Shown here: in pieces, positions 7,701 to 15,154 of the stretch
Layout: each line of letters begins with the position of its first letter
Numbering within the stretch: the first letter of the stretch is position 1
Source of the DNA: a virus
Length of the DNA stretch: 23,097 nucleotides
Virus record (IMG/VR): IMGVR_UViG_3300007609_000092
Location: 1 to 23,097 of that record
Direction: 5' to 3' (one strand)
Notes under the pieces: generated by a model
What the model saw: only the letters and a program-made list of their open reading frames with translations
Database searches by the model: none
Told to the model about the DNA's origin: nothing
Made by a program: the position numbers and the translations under genes

Positions 7701-8678
7701 ATCTGCACCTTCAGCAATACGCTTCTGTGCTTTCTTGAATAATGCCTGAGCGGCTTCTGAGCCTTCGGCAAATGCTTTAAGGGGGATGTAGGCGGCTTCG
7801 GCTTCTTCAGGGGTTGCAACAAGTCCTAGGGCAATTGCCGTACCAGATAGACCGGCGGTTAAGCTTGGAGAACCTCGTTTGGCAGGATTAAATGCGGCGT
7901 TAGGTGCCCGAAGCAGTCCCTCGCTAAAAGTAATAGCCTCAGTACCACCAGAAGTGCCATAATCAGCTTCTTGTAAAGCTTCTCTAGTTCCGGGGTATGT
8001 TCTAGGGCCTCTGTCGATAATATTAATTGCTTCAATGCCGTCTAAGTCATACTCTTTAGCAATGTCCACTAGTTCATCGGTGGACAGACTACCTAGACGA
8101 TAGTCCTCTGCTACAGTTAATTCAGTACCGTCTGGCAAAGTAAGAATAGCATCTTCAGCATCATCAAAATTCTGGCCTCCAAAATCTACACGGCCAATTT
8201 TTGCGGGTGAAGAAGCGTCTTTTACAGAAGCTAATGCGTCGTCTCGCATCAATAAAGGAAAAACAACACCTTTTTCTCCAGACCTAGGTGTAGCATATGT
8301 TTCTGCTACTTCAGGAGGGTCCATAGCTCCAAAGAATCCTCGGCCTGAAGTTCTAGGATCTTTGCCGTACATCGGATCGACAGAGCGTAACGTATCGTCT
8401 TCAGCACCATGATATACAGGTATTTTGTAGCCCTGCGCTTGGGCACGATCCAAAGGGGTATTCTCAGGAGGTAGTCCTAAACCTCCCTCAGAGACAGGCT
8501 TGGAAGCTTCTTTTTGTGCTTCCATTAATTCTTCAGGGGAAGGGTCTGGAGGAGTTACATATTCAGGTCCTTCAGGTCGTCCCCGACGAATGCCAAAAGC
8601 ATTAACCAAACTTTCAACGCTATCTGAAAATTCGTCTTTTACTGCACCTAATGCTTTCCCTAAACCTTTAACGGCCAC
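4713..8678 (-). CDS. Giant polyvalent virion protein: ART-like, metallopeptidase-like and EF-hand regions
   Basis: 1321 residues, GTG start (8676-8678) with AGGAGA ahead. Residues about 80-275 look like an ADP-ribosyltransferase of the phage polyvalent type: YHG at 89-91, GRGFFGAMDPPEVAETYA at 112-129 and a TEAITFS motif (E247) followed by NAAFNPAKRGS. Residues 463-475 carry the zinc-peptidase motif HEFQH (466-470), and a GEAEAR motif at 595-600 could supply the third ligand, as in gluzincins. Residues 834-845 form a perfect EF-hand loop (DINKDGEIQGWE). Residues 903-935 contain DIPAMLSEGEYVVPADVVRY, a segment recurring in large phage internal proteins. The C-terminal 400 residues are acidic, then Gly/Ser/Thr-rich, ending AKGGMP and a basic tail. 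Lying between portal and scaffold, it is probably packaged and ejected into the host. Enzyme activity is inferred from motifs only. Confidence 0.75.
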   Translation of the reverse strand: MAVKGLGKALGAVKDEFSDSVESLVNAFGIRRGRPEGPEYVTPPDPSPEELMEAQKEASKPVSEGGLGLPPENTPLDRAQAQGYKIPVYHGAEDDTLRSVDPMYGKDPRTSGRGFFGAMDPPEVAETYATPRSGEKGVVFPLLMRDDALASVKDASSPAKIGRVDFGGQNFDDAEDAILTLPDGTELTVAEDYRLGSLSTDELVDIAKEYDLDGIEAINIIDRGPRTYPGTREALQEADYGTSGGTEAITFSEGLLRAPNAAFNPAKRGSPSLTAGLSGTAIALGLVATPEEAEAAYIPLKAFAEGSEAAQALFKKAQKRIAEGADTRPNGELYNEMGVYRSEDGDFKVDVAELRARDVEKMQGLQQFAEDIDFYLSTNIRRKKKLEYPITRYLPEDSPIFENFPELKEVKVSLRPQPKNSNYLGEYNPNTKEVIVYADNDPTIDYSQFEDERAKKILNSFNTLFHEFQHYIQDVKKAANTGYNTVASLVATRGFREDYKDAVDALKTMQPGDIGYDQFKNKVDSVFGMVQKSLSAKPKSKDAPSPRDEFLAADFDEKLKKVEDVFNTFEKGSTDTDELIQSSQLGHNIYIRELGEAEARSTGLKALIPEGSDRKAIGVFYPTSDGKQIALRAEDVSLYNQLDPSHVLVRGVPAYEDFTDMGKLYFPESVMGQEALEPEIVKQAKKRSGDGGKGTAAVVAGGTAAGLASPPSEAFVEGVGEATGLFEDGSPTPSLFDVEGVSDELGITNTFLLDLLVPRTKPYDLISNIPGVGETMMAADVAQGLGSPDAETPDEFTDTPRDVAGMRQGGGIETEAGLEMEEKNPNKPIPKKADINKDGEIQGWEKARHEAIQETEKKTQMAMGGMMGMMADPFAPFQVTVDIDEESGNEVPAGSKEEEVRDDIPAMLSEGEYVVPADVVRYHGLKTFEELRCEAKHALGLMAMHDRISYVDDDTKEPVDYDIEEKDLPKVEKAEVEVVEAAEGTDVQPATDPTTFYQLQYKTDPVTGQVRIVYVDPMTGQEVKEEEYEQERASRFAPQTVLQREGLMGTEEEEAEEEECPEGYVKDPETGVCTPQTIIEGRQFVDTGGDGPDNDEGPSTDPSQGMSQDEINAALGAAVGYDPISAPEIPGTLGLVAKAIEFGVNGIKQYNAMNAVRKGENLGVTPSGEYGGWRSNLGPNATAAVAATENAAADVASGKTGLQGSQFGSVAEANTVANSGWGSDAHFDAIDNQFGGLSETRGGGTATPETGPTSGTSPGRPGGEAGERDGSDSTGSESTGGSNPAGDVDSGPGSGFGYAKGGMPTRKVKPRVAMMNYKGNK

Positions 8679-8900
8679 TTATGTCTCCTTGGCTTTCTGG
8701 TGGGCTTCTTCTTTTAACGTCAAGAACTTACGCATTTCTTTCAGGCCACCTTGAAGCTCTTTGACTTCTTCGTACGAAGTAGCAATCTCTAACTGGCGAT
8801 GTAAATAGCCAATGCGCTCTACGGCATATGCCCATAAAGCATTTTTGTGTTTCTCGACATTAACTACGGGTAAAAGTTTCTTTGCGATATCAGGGGACAT
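8679..8900 (-). CDS. Small helical hypothetical protein next to portal
   Basis: 73 residues, almost entirely helical and charged: a first helix SPDIAKKLLPVVNVEKHKNA, then WAYAVERIGYLHRQLEIATS, then EVKELQGGLKEMRKFLTLKE. Its ATG shares a base with the portal stop (TAATG), and its own stop directly abuts the GTG of the giant protein. It is therefore translated as part of a portal-small protein-polyvalent protein trio. The heptad-like pattern suggests a coiled coil or helix bundle, possibly a portal-associated or ejection-complex adaptor. Family not recognised; function unknown. Confidence 0.65.
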   Translation of the reverse strand: MSPDIAKKLLPVVNVEKHKNALWAYAVERIGYLHRQLEIATSYEEVKELQGGLKEMRKFLTLKEEAHQKAKET

Positions 8901-11011
8901 TATGCTGGGGGTTCCTCAGTCGGTGGTGTTCCCGCATTACCTGAAAAGCCGGGGGCACCGGGTTCAGGTGCATTACCCGGACCGATGTTACCCGCCCCTA
9001 CACCTGCAGGATTATCTGGGGTAGGTGTGCCCTCTTGTCCCTGCTGTGGTGTTTGCTGGGGTTGCTGTGCTTGCATCTCCGCTTGGTATTCTTTCATGAG
9101 CATTGCTTGCACTGCGGCTTCTCTTGGATCGTTGATAATCTTGTCTTCGTCCAAGTCGAGTGAAGCGGCAATCTCCCGAATGATGTAATCAAACTTAATC
9201 ATTGGGGCCAACGCTGGGTTTGCTCCTAACTGCATCATTTGCATCAGACGCTGTGAGCGGATCTCATTCCGCATGAGAGATTCTGTACCCTGTGCCCTGA
9301 CAGAGAGATCTCCTTTCGCTTTCTTGTCGTAGTCAAACTGCATGTTGAAGGCGAACATAGCCTTGCCCAAAGGAGCAAGAAGATAGTCGTCAATATTTTT
9401 GACCACCGTCTTAATGTTCTGAGCGGCGGCACCCATCAGCATGGAAATACCAGAGGCTGTACGGCCAACGCCAGTGACACCTGTCTGTCCGTGAGAGAAC
9501 GACGGGATACCAGTAGATTCATCAGCAAGCTGACGCGATTTGTCGAACAACATCATATTCTCACTGGATACATTCTGATATTTTGTAGAGAATAATGCTT
9601 GACCGGGTGCGCCACCCTGCCGACGAAAGACTTTTCCGGGGTAGACAGAGAGGTCCTGACCCGGTACTAAAGAGGTTTCATCCACTTCAAAGATCAAATT
9701 ACCGGATAACATGGCATTATCGACTGCCATCCGCATAAATCCGTTCATTAAAGTCTGTGTATCTTCCATATTCTCGCCAACACCGACTCCAAAGAAGGAA
9801 TATGGGTTTAATTCGTACGGTGTAGCGTAAAATGGGATGCGAGTAGGCTTAAATGGGTTCAAAACAAGCCGTAAGATGTTATCTCCGCAAATCCAAGTGT
9901 TAATTTGGATCTGATCGAACTTTTTAAGCTCTTTTGTGAGCTTCAGACCTGCATCTTCGGCAGTTTCTCGGTCAATAACGCCCCAATACTCTAAAACTTC
10001 CCAGCGATAGACAGTTTGACGGTAACTTGTGTCGTCAATGACATCTTCCCAGTATTCATTGTTGTAATTAGGGCCTTGTTCGATAGACCGCTCAACTGCA
10101 GTGTCCCGGAAGAAGGGACGATTCTTCAATTCTCGCATGTCAGTACGGGACATCTTGTGCCGGTAGACGACATACTCCGAATCGGTCATGTTGGTTGCGT
10201 CAGAATCAGGGTAGAAGTTCCAGATAGACACCGCTTCAATGCGAGGCATCGTCCGCATGATCGGAGTGTATGCCCCGTTTTCATCCCAGTTCGGGTATTC
10301 TACGTCGTGAGCAAAAGGTCCTTTGATAATACCAGTACCAAACAGGGCCATCTCAAAGGCCGCAAAGCGTAAATGCTTGCTTGCATCTGACTCATCGAGT
10401 TGATCGTGGATCTTCTTCTCCATGAACTTAGCCGCTTCTAGGGCTGGCTCATAGATTGCCGCAGTGGGTGTGTTGCCGGGACCTGCTTTAAGGTCTTCTT
10501 CAATGCCTGCAACCTGTTCTTTGATCGGGTTAATGTCCCCCGGACGGACAGCACCTTCAGGGATCTCTGTACTATCCCCTGCATAGCCTACGTTTAGCTC
10601 GTCGTAGATTTCTTGGAGTTGGTCTGGTACCGCCGCATCAACATGAACTGTGTCTTTAATGCCTTCAGGAATTTGGGTCGGCTCAATACCGATTGGAAAC
10701 TTGTTACCGGCAAAGAGAACATCGATAATTTGACTGTACGCCGCGAGAACTTTCGTCTTCGTGACCTTAATGAACACTTGCGAACGCTCAGTCTCGGTGA
10801 ACTTCGTCGTGTCATCGTACACCCCTCTGTAATTCTTATAGGCTCTTAGCCAACGCTCTTCGTCGGAAAGCCGCTTATCTTTAGACCGGTTGTATTTCTC
10901 ACGAACGATGTCAATAAAGCCACCGTAAATTGCGTCTTCTTGTTGATCATCTGAATCCTCTAGGATCAGAGTCTCGTCTTGATCAAATTCTGGTTTATCT
11001 ACAATAGCCAT
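8900..11011 (-). CDS. Portal protein
   Basis: 703 residues, in the range of podovirus-type portals. It forms the dodecameric ring at the packaging vertex. The sequence opens acidic, then FIDIVREKYNRSKDKRLSDE, ERWLRAYKNYRGVYDD and KVTKTKVLAAYSQIIDVLFA. The wing/stem region has EAVSIWNFYPDSDATNMTDS and the crown region has PYSFFGVGVGENMEDTQTLM. A later helix has STGIPSFSHGQTGVTGVGRT with SGISMLMGAAAQNI, all typical of portal proteins in marine podovirus-like phages. The last 60 residues are a Gln/Pro/Gly-rich tail. It is located directly downstream of TerL with an 11-nt gap. Assignment is firm from sequence character and context. Confidence 0.88.
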   Translation of the reverse strand: MAIVDKPEFDQDETLILEDSDDQQEDAIYGGFIDIVREKYNRSKDKRLSDEERWLRAYKNYRGVYDDTTKFTETERSQVFIKVTKTKVLAAYSQIIDVLFAGNKFPIGIEPTQIPEGIKDTVHVDAAVPDQLQEIYDELNVGYAGDSTEIPEGAVRPGDINPIKEQVAGIEEDLKAGPGNTPTAAIYEPALEAAKFMEKKIHDQLDESDASKHLRFAAFEMALFGTGIIKGPFAHDVEYPNWDENGAYTPIMRTMPRIEAVSIWNFYPDSDATNMTDSEYVVYRHKMSRTDMRELKNRPFFRDTAVERSIEQGPNYNNEYWEDVIDDTSYRQTVYRWEVLEYWGVIDRETAEDAGLKLTKELKKFDQIQINTWICGDNILRLVLNPFKPTRIPFYATPYELNPYSFFGVGVGENMEDTQTLMNGFMRMAVDNAMLSGNLIFEVDETSLVPGQDLSVYPGKVFRRQGGAPGQALFSTKYQNVSSENMMLFDKSRQLADESTGIPSFSHGQTGVTGVGRTASGISMLMGAAAQNIKTVVKNIDDYLLAPLGKAMFAFNMQFDYDKKAKGDLSVRAQGTESLMRNEIRSQRLMQMMQLGANPALAPMIKFDYIIREIAASLDLDEDKIINDPREAAVQAMLMKEYQAEMQAQQPQQTPQQGQEGTPTPDNPAGVGAGNIGPGNAPEPGAPGFSGNAGTPPTEEPPA

Positions 11012-11022
11012 TTATACATCCA

Positions 11023-12984
11023 TTAGTATCCGAATACTTTATCGAACGGTTGCCACCCCGTTTTATCCAAACTTTCTTCAAAATCAAATAAACTTTTTGA
11101 TCTTGGGCGGGACATGATTCCATAGCGCAGTGCGTCGTATGTGTGGTCACTTGCATAGCGAACATCGATGTCATCACTACCTTTAGGGTCAGAAGGAATG
11201 ACCTGTAAATCTGCAATGATTTGTCTGCAGTCGTTAAAGAAAATAATCCCGGGCTTTTCAATCTCTTCATCAAAACGAAGGATTTCGTGTAACCTGTTCT
11301 TACCTGCCACACGAGAACCTGCAGTCCGATCCGCAGGTCTCCAACGACATCCTTCAGCAATCATCTCTTCTGCAATAGAAGGGCCTGTGTGACCACGCTT
11401 ATGCCACGTTGAGCTATCCAATACGCCGTAGCTGATCTTCTCGCCTTCTTCAGCTTGCATGACTAGCCGGGCTAATTCTCGGGCAGTCTTCTTACTGACG
11501 TACAATTCTCTGTATACAATTAAAGTTTCGTATGCAGGGTCAATTGCAAACCACAACACCGCAGAGTAGGTGGTATATCCAAAGTCACAGCTTCTAAACC
11601 TGCGCCATGTGTGCGGTATATCAAAAGGCTCAACAACATGCGTGTACGCACTAAACTCTGGGAAGGCCGCACCTTCCGCAATCATCCAGTCACCTTCTAA
11701 TAACTGCCGTCTTTGTTGTTCTGGCAGAGAGAGCAGGTTGGCTTCGTACGAGCCTTCATCAAACAGGTACGGATTGTCTTTTAGAGTTGCAGGAATAAAG
11801 CGTCTAAAGAAGAGTGGCTCATTCGCTTTCTTATGGGTTGCTGGGTAGCGTAGCTCTTCGTTGGTCTCTAAGTCCCTTGCACAGAACGCATCATTTGCAG
11901 GGGCAGGGTCGATAAACATCTTCTTGACCCAACCATGGCCCGGACCTCCCGGGTTGGTTGTTGCTCGCATACACAAAGGTAAAGAAGGGTCTGTTGTACG
12001 TAGACGAGAACGCATGTAGTCCCACGCAAAAGGCGTAGGGTTCTGCGTTAACTCATCAAAGCCAATCCAACTAAATGCCTGACCTTGGTAACGTAGAACG
12101 TCTTCGTCTCTATCGAGGTAGGTTAACCAGAGCCTTGCCCCTGAAGGGAAGTTCCATTGAGACTTACGCTCGGACCACTTTGCCCCTTTATAGACTTGGG
12201 GGTATAACTCTTGAGTCTTCCAGATCAGTTCCCGCAATTCATCGTTGGTACGACGTAGCAGGATGCCATTAAAGTTTTTATTGCTGAAATAACGAACTGG
12301 GTCAGCAATCAATGCGTAGGACTTACCGCCACCTGCGGCTCCACCATACAAAACTTCCCGTTCTGTCGAGGATAAGAATTCAGTTTGAGGCCCGGGGTTA
12401 GGCTGAAAAATAACGGGGGCATTGTCTGCATTCTTATTATTGCCCCCACCAATGACCTCAGCATTTTCTAAGATAGAGGTCTGCTCTTCTTCTTGTGGAG
12501 ATTGCTCCGGGTTATTCTTATTTTCAATCGTGTCGTATTCTTTTTTGAGTAAGTTAATCTTACGCTTTAGCGTAGACTTCTGCTTAATCTCTTTTTGTTT
12601 TTTCTTATCCTTGTAATTATTAGATTGGATGTTATTTTTGCTACCACCGTGTGCTTGTGCCCGGTAGTCTGCCCACTCAGGGAAGATCTCTACAATCTGG
12701 CTAAATACACGACGACAGGATTCGTAGGTTACATTAGTACCGCAATTTGTGGATAGATAGTCCGCTACCTGTCGATAGGAGACACCTTCACGCATTGAGT
12801 AGATAGCCTGCAATAGATGCCCATACGCCTCATGGTTTAAGTTGTAGCGTCGTTTATCTTTCTTACTGGCAGGATCTTGATCGTAGACTAATAGAAAACG
12901 GGGTCTCCCCCGTCCAGTCATCTCATACGAATCAGGAAACAATGCATCCTTGATTTGTTGCTTTTCAGCGTCAGTTAGACTCAT
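11023..12984 (-). CDS. Terminase large subunit with N-terminal HTH extension
   Basis: 653 residues. The motor contains the Walker A GGAAGGGKS (214-222), Walker B WIGFDE (306-311, D310/E311) and coupling motif ATTNPGGPGHGW (341-352). The RNase H-like nuclease shows acidic positions in RSCDFGY (D467), VLDSS (D523) and YASDHTYDALRYG (D613/D617). This enzyme pumps and cuts DNA at the portal. The unusual part is the first ~200 residues. About 66-95 (EGVSYRQVADYL ... NVTYESCRRVF) looks like a helix-turn-helix, followed by a Lys-rich helical linker (125-152) and an acidic/Asn-rich linker before the ATPase. Total length exceeds the usual 450-600. The start overlaps the end of TerS by 14 nt. Confidence 0.92.
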   Translation of the reverse strand: MSLTDAEKQQIKDALFPDSYEMTGRGRPRFLLVYDQDPASKKDKRRYNLNHEAYGHLLQAIYSMREGVSYRQVADYLSTNCGTNVTYESCRRVFSQIVEIFPEWADYRAQAHGGSKNNIQSNNYKDKKKQKEIKQKSTLKRKINLLKKEYDTIENKNNPEQSPQEEEQTSILENAEVIGGGNNKNADNAPVIFQPNPGPQTEFLSSTEREVLYGGAAGGGKSYALIADPVRYFSNKNFNGILLRRTNDELRELIWKTQELYPQVYKGAKWSERKSQWNFPSGARLWLTYLDRDEDVLRYQGQAFSWIGFDELTQNPTPFAWDYMRSRLRTTDPSLPLCMRATTNPGGPGHGWVKKMFIDPAPANDAFCARDLETNEELRYPATHKKANEPLFFRRFIPATLKDNPYLFDEGSYEANLLSLPEQQRRQLLEGDWMIAEGAAFPEFSAYTHVVEPFDIPHTWRRFRSCDFGYTTYSAVLWFAIDPAYETLIVYRELYVSKKTARELARLVMQAEEGEKISYGVLDSSTWHKRGHTGPSIAEEMIAEGCRWRPADRTAGSRVAGKNRLHEILRFDEEIEKPGIIFFNDCRQIIADLQVIPSDPKGSDDIDVRYASDHTYDALRYGIMSRPRSKSLFDFEESLDKTGWQPFDKVFGY

Positions 12985-13372
12985 CGTCCTTCTTAGGAGG
13001 TAAGATGAACAGTCCGCCTGTATCAGTGCTTACTTCCACTTTTTCTTTCTTCACAATACCGACACGGTCTAGGACCTGTGTAGCGGCTGTGATGGCATTC
13101 TTAGCACCCATGGCTGTTGGTTCATCCAATACACCGACAAGACCAAAAGCGGCCTGTGCAGAGTGAGTGGCTAAGATCGTATTGGCAATAGCAATCATCT
13201 CATCTTGAAGTAGGTTAATGACTTCTTTCTGATGGGTGCTATCGGAGTATCCTGCCTCCCGCATTGCCATACGGATATTGCCTTGGGCTGTTGAGCCTAA
13301 AGCTTCCAGAAAAGCTAACTGCTTCTCAGTGTAGTCCCTCTTAGGATTTAAATATGAAGCTTTCAACGCCAT
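12971..13372 (-). CDS. Terminase small subunit
   Basis: 133 residues directly in front of TerL and overlapping it, the classic TerS-TerL arrangement. TerS recognises the packaging site and loads TerL. The N-terminal half reads TEKQLAFLEALGSTAQGNIR then MAMREAGYSDSTHQKEVINL, matching the HTH of TerS proteins (AA...AGYS). The middle helices contain TILATHSAQAAFGLVGVLDE and AKNAITAATQVLDRVGIVKK, matching the oligomerisation segment and the DRVG..KKE end of this family. The C-terminal Lys/Asp tail could bind TerL. The start is ATG at 13370-13372, whose last-read base pairs with the TGA of the preceding gene (TGATG); an in-frame GTG one codon earlier is an alternative. Confidence 0.8.
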   Translation of the reverse strand: MALKASYLNPKRDYTEKQLAFLEALGSTAQGNIRMAMREAGYSDSTHQKEVINLLQDEMIAIANTILATHSAQAAFGLVGVLDEPTAMGAKNAITAATQVLDRVGIVKKEKVEVSTDTGGLFILPPKKDDESN

Positions 13373-13656
13373 CACCAGTCCTTACAGGCCCAATAGCGAG
13401 CCGTGAATTTATCTTTTGCAGTATCACACTTATGCCGTGCCCTGAATGATTTACGGGCATCCGGGTTACTTGGGCGGTTCTTCATATCTGGGTCACCAAA
13501 GCGGACTAACTTAACTTGGTCATCTTTCTTAGCAAGCACAGCTTTGGCTTTAGGACCGTCAGGGGTCCGCTTCGGCTTGTTGTATCCGGGGAAGGTTTCT
13601 CCACGATACTTCAAACGCCCAGAAGATAAACGCTCAACATCTTTTGTTGTGGCCAT
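13372..13656 (-). CDS. DUF6321-like small phage protein
   Basis: 94 residues from the ATG at 13654-13656; this start overlaps the glycosyltransferase stop as TAATG, so a longer upstream reading is unlikely. Key features are FPGYNKPKRTPDGPKAKAVL, then VKLVRFGDPDM, then SFRARHKCDTAKDK and a terminal RYWACKDW. The YNKPKRTP...VRFG...F.ARH...A..K....YW pattern is that of a small phage family I know as DUF6321 (number from memory). It is basic with two Cys near the end. It is often found among phage structural genes; its role is unknown. It is followed at once by TerS. Confidence 0.7.
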   Translation of the reverse strand: MATTKDVERLSSGRLKYRGETFPGYNKPKRTPDGPKAKAVLAKKDDQVKLVRFGDPDMKNRPSNPDARKSFRARHKCDTAKDKFTARYWACKDW

Positions 13657-14327
13657 TACTTTTCCATTCCTTGTAGCATGCCAACACAATGTTCATACCA
13701 ATCGCTTGAGTGATCACAGTTTGCATACTCACCGAAGCAGGGTGCGCCGATGGTGTAGTGCAATAACTTTGCATCATCATTGTGTTCGTATTCTTCAACG
13801 AGCCAGTTCCACTCAAGGGGTAGCTCACCGACAATGCCATCATCCAACCATTTAAAACGATGTAGGTAATCCCCTGTTTGCTTCTCTACAAACTCAGGGG
13901 TTAGTACCTTGTTGGCTGGATGACTGCAATTCCACAACATCACACTTGACCAATTCTTTCTTGGGTAGTCGTCGTTGGAATTACCTAAATATTTAATGGG
14001 GTGCTTGGTTGTGTATTCATGCTTTGCAACATGGACAGCACAGCCAACTTTGTAGTGTTCAAATAGTCCTGCAATATCTTCTTTGCAGATCATGTCGCCA
14101 TCAATAAAGATAGCCTGCCCTTCAAAGTTACAAAGATAGGGTACAAGAAAACGAGAGTAGATAAATGCATTACTCCCATCACTGTGTACCTCGTTGTATT
14201 CATGTAGGGTATTCAATGCAAGTGGAATAATCGCAACAGGTTGTTTGGCATGCTGAATGATCGACTGGCAACATGCATGATATACAACAGCCTCTCTTGG
14301 ATCGTAACCTACAAATACTTTAAGCAT
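13656..14327 (-). CDS. GT-A type glycosyltransferase
   Basis: 223 residues. It begins LKVFVGYDPREAVVYHACCQ, a start typical of phage-borne GT8-like/GT-A glycosyltransferases, and carries the metal- and sugar-nucleotide-binding DxD motif in FIDGDM (D76-G-D78). Later come KNWSSVMLWNC and LPLEWNWLVEEY, which line acceptor/donor sites in such enzymes, and a C-terminal LLHYTIGAPCF. It probably transfers a sugar from a nucleotide-sugar donor. Substrate unknown: the phage particle, phage DNA bases or the host surface are all possible. It lies among structural genes, with a 2-nt gap to the gene in front. A second metal-binding His (in LLHYT) is consistent with the fold. Confidence 0.8.
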   Translation of the reverse strand: MLKVFVGYDPREAVVYHACCQSIIQHAKQPVAIIPLALNTLHEYNEVHSDGSNAFIYSRFLVPYLCNFEGQAIFIDGDMICKEDIAGLFEHYKVGCAVHVAKHEYTTKHPIKYLGNSNDDYPRKNWSSVMLWNCSHPANKVLTPEFVEKQTGDYLHRFKWLDDGIVGELPLEWNWLVEEYEHNDDAKLLHYTIGAPCFGEYANCDHSSDWYEHCVGMLQGMEK

Positions 14328-14329
14328 GC

Positions 14330-14575
14330 TTACCTATACTTTGCTGTCTTCTTGGCAATCTTCTTGGGTTGCTTGGCGACTTGCTTGCCAGCCTTAGTCG
14401 CCTTCCGCTTGGCTCTGGTAGTAGCGGCATACTCTTTGTCCGAAAGACTCTTGATTGCTTTCTCTGGCAGGTAACGCTCGCCAGTGGCTTTTGGCCCTTG
14501 AGTCGAAGGCTTGCCACTCTTGGTACGCCACTTCTGCTTGGTCCAATCCTTTAGGCTTTTCTGGGGCTTCTTCAT
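14330..14575 (-). CDS. Small very basic phage protein
   Basis: 81 residues from ATG at 14573-14575, which overlaps the stop of the preceding gene as ATGA. The sequence KPQKSLKDWTKQKWRTKSGK, then PKATGERYLPEKAIKSLSDK, is a recurring phage motif (W.K..WRTKSGK...GERYLP..A...LS..EY). It continues into a Lys/Arg/Ala-rich helix and a tail KKIAKKTAKYR. The strong positive charge suggests nucleic-acid or capsid-interior binding. The family is familiar in aquatic phages, but its function is not established to my knowledge. It is translated in tandem with the 63-residue gene in front. Confidence 0.65.
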   Translation of the reverse strand: MKKPQKSLKDWTKQKWRTKSGKPSTQGPKATGERYLPEKAIKSLSDKEYAATTRAKRKATKAGKQVAKQPKKIAKKTAKYR

Positions 14576-14763
14576 GATTTGTAGCCGCCACCTTTGGCTT
14601 TGTATTCTTTGGCAAGCATCTGTGCTTTTCGTGCTGACCATTGGCCGGGCTTACCGCCTTTACCTCCCGCTTTGATCTTATTGAATAAGTTCTTTCGCAT
14701 GGTTGGTTTGGTGTAGTTCCCAGCCTCATTAACTCGACTCTTGGCTTTCTTTTTAGCTGGCAT
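14572..14763 (-). CDS. Small basic phage protein (SRVNEAGNYTKP family)
   Basis: 63 residues, strongly basic. It starts MPAKKKAKSRVNEAGNYTKP, followed by TMRKNLFNKIKAGGKGGKPG and QWSARKAQMLAKEYKAKGGG. This compact block is widely repeated in phage genomes, often beside the basic protein that follows here, and is usually annotated only as a domain of unknown function. Its ATGA overlap with the next gene suggests that the two are made together. Nucleic-acid or virion-interior association is plausible from charge alone. The start is the ATG at 14761-14763. Confidence 0.65.
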   Translation of the reverse strand: MPAKKKAKSRVNEAGNYTKPTMRKNLFNKIKAGGKGGKPGQWSARKAQMLAKEYKAKGGGYKS

Positions 14764-14765
14764 GG

Positions 14766-15149
14766 TTATCGTACCCCTGACTGCTCAGGTAAGAAGAATT
14801 CTTCGACGGTGCAGAAGGCATCCATATCTGGTGTGCCTGATCCTGCAGTATTTGTCGTTTCTATCGTGATGTAATCACCCGGTTCTAAAACAATGAATGC
14901 CCCACCATCAAACTGTACAAACTCACCTTGAGCTAGGTTCTTACCGCCAATGATGAAATACGAAGTGGTCTTGGATGCTCTGTACCATTGCACATTTACA
15001 TCACTGGCATTGGCTGAGGCATTCGTAAAAAACAGCAGGTTCATGTGTGCCTTACAATTAGCTGGGCACGTGTATATAGTAACGGGACTATCGTCCGTAG
15101 AAACTGCTACTATTTCAGAACGTGTTCTGCTGTCTCTTGCGATAGTCAC
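14766..15149 (-). CDS. Small beta-rich probable virion protein
   Basis: 127 residues with GTG start (15147-15149), 5 nt after the preceding stop. It is beta-rich: VTIYTCPANCKAHMNLLFFT, then DVNVQWYRASKTTSYFIIGG, then FVQFDGGAFIVLEPGDYITI. This pattern (YTCP...N.....N....V....W......Y.......L..GE.VQ...G..VL..GD.I...) recurs in small phage structural proteins, possibly head or neck fibre or decoration proteins with a jelly-roll-like fold. It lies upstream of the terminases in the late operon. The two Cys in CPANC may be exposed or paired. Exact virion role is not known. Confidence 0.6.
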   Translation of the reverse strand: MTIARDSRTRSEIVAVSTDDSPVTIYTCPANCKAHMNLLFFTNASANASDVNVQWYRASKTTSYFIIGGKNLAQGEFVQFDGGAFIVLEPGDYITIETTNTAGSGTPDMDAFCTVEEFFLPEQSGVR

Positions 15150-15154
15150 TTAGA

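Noticed and set aside
13634-13843. 69-codon minus-strand ORF overlapping the glycosyltransferase end
   Set aside because: It is a shifted-frame shadow of the well-supported glycosyltransferase and DUF6321-like genes.
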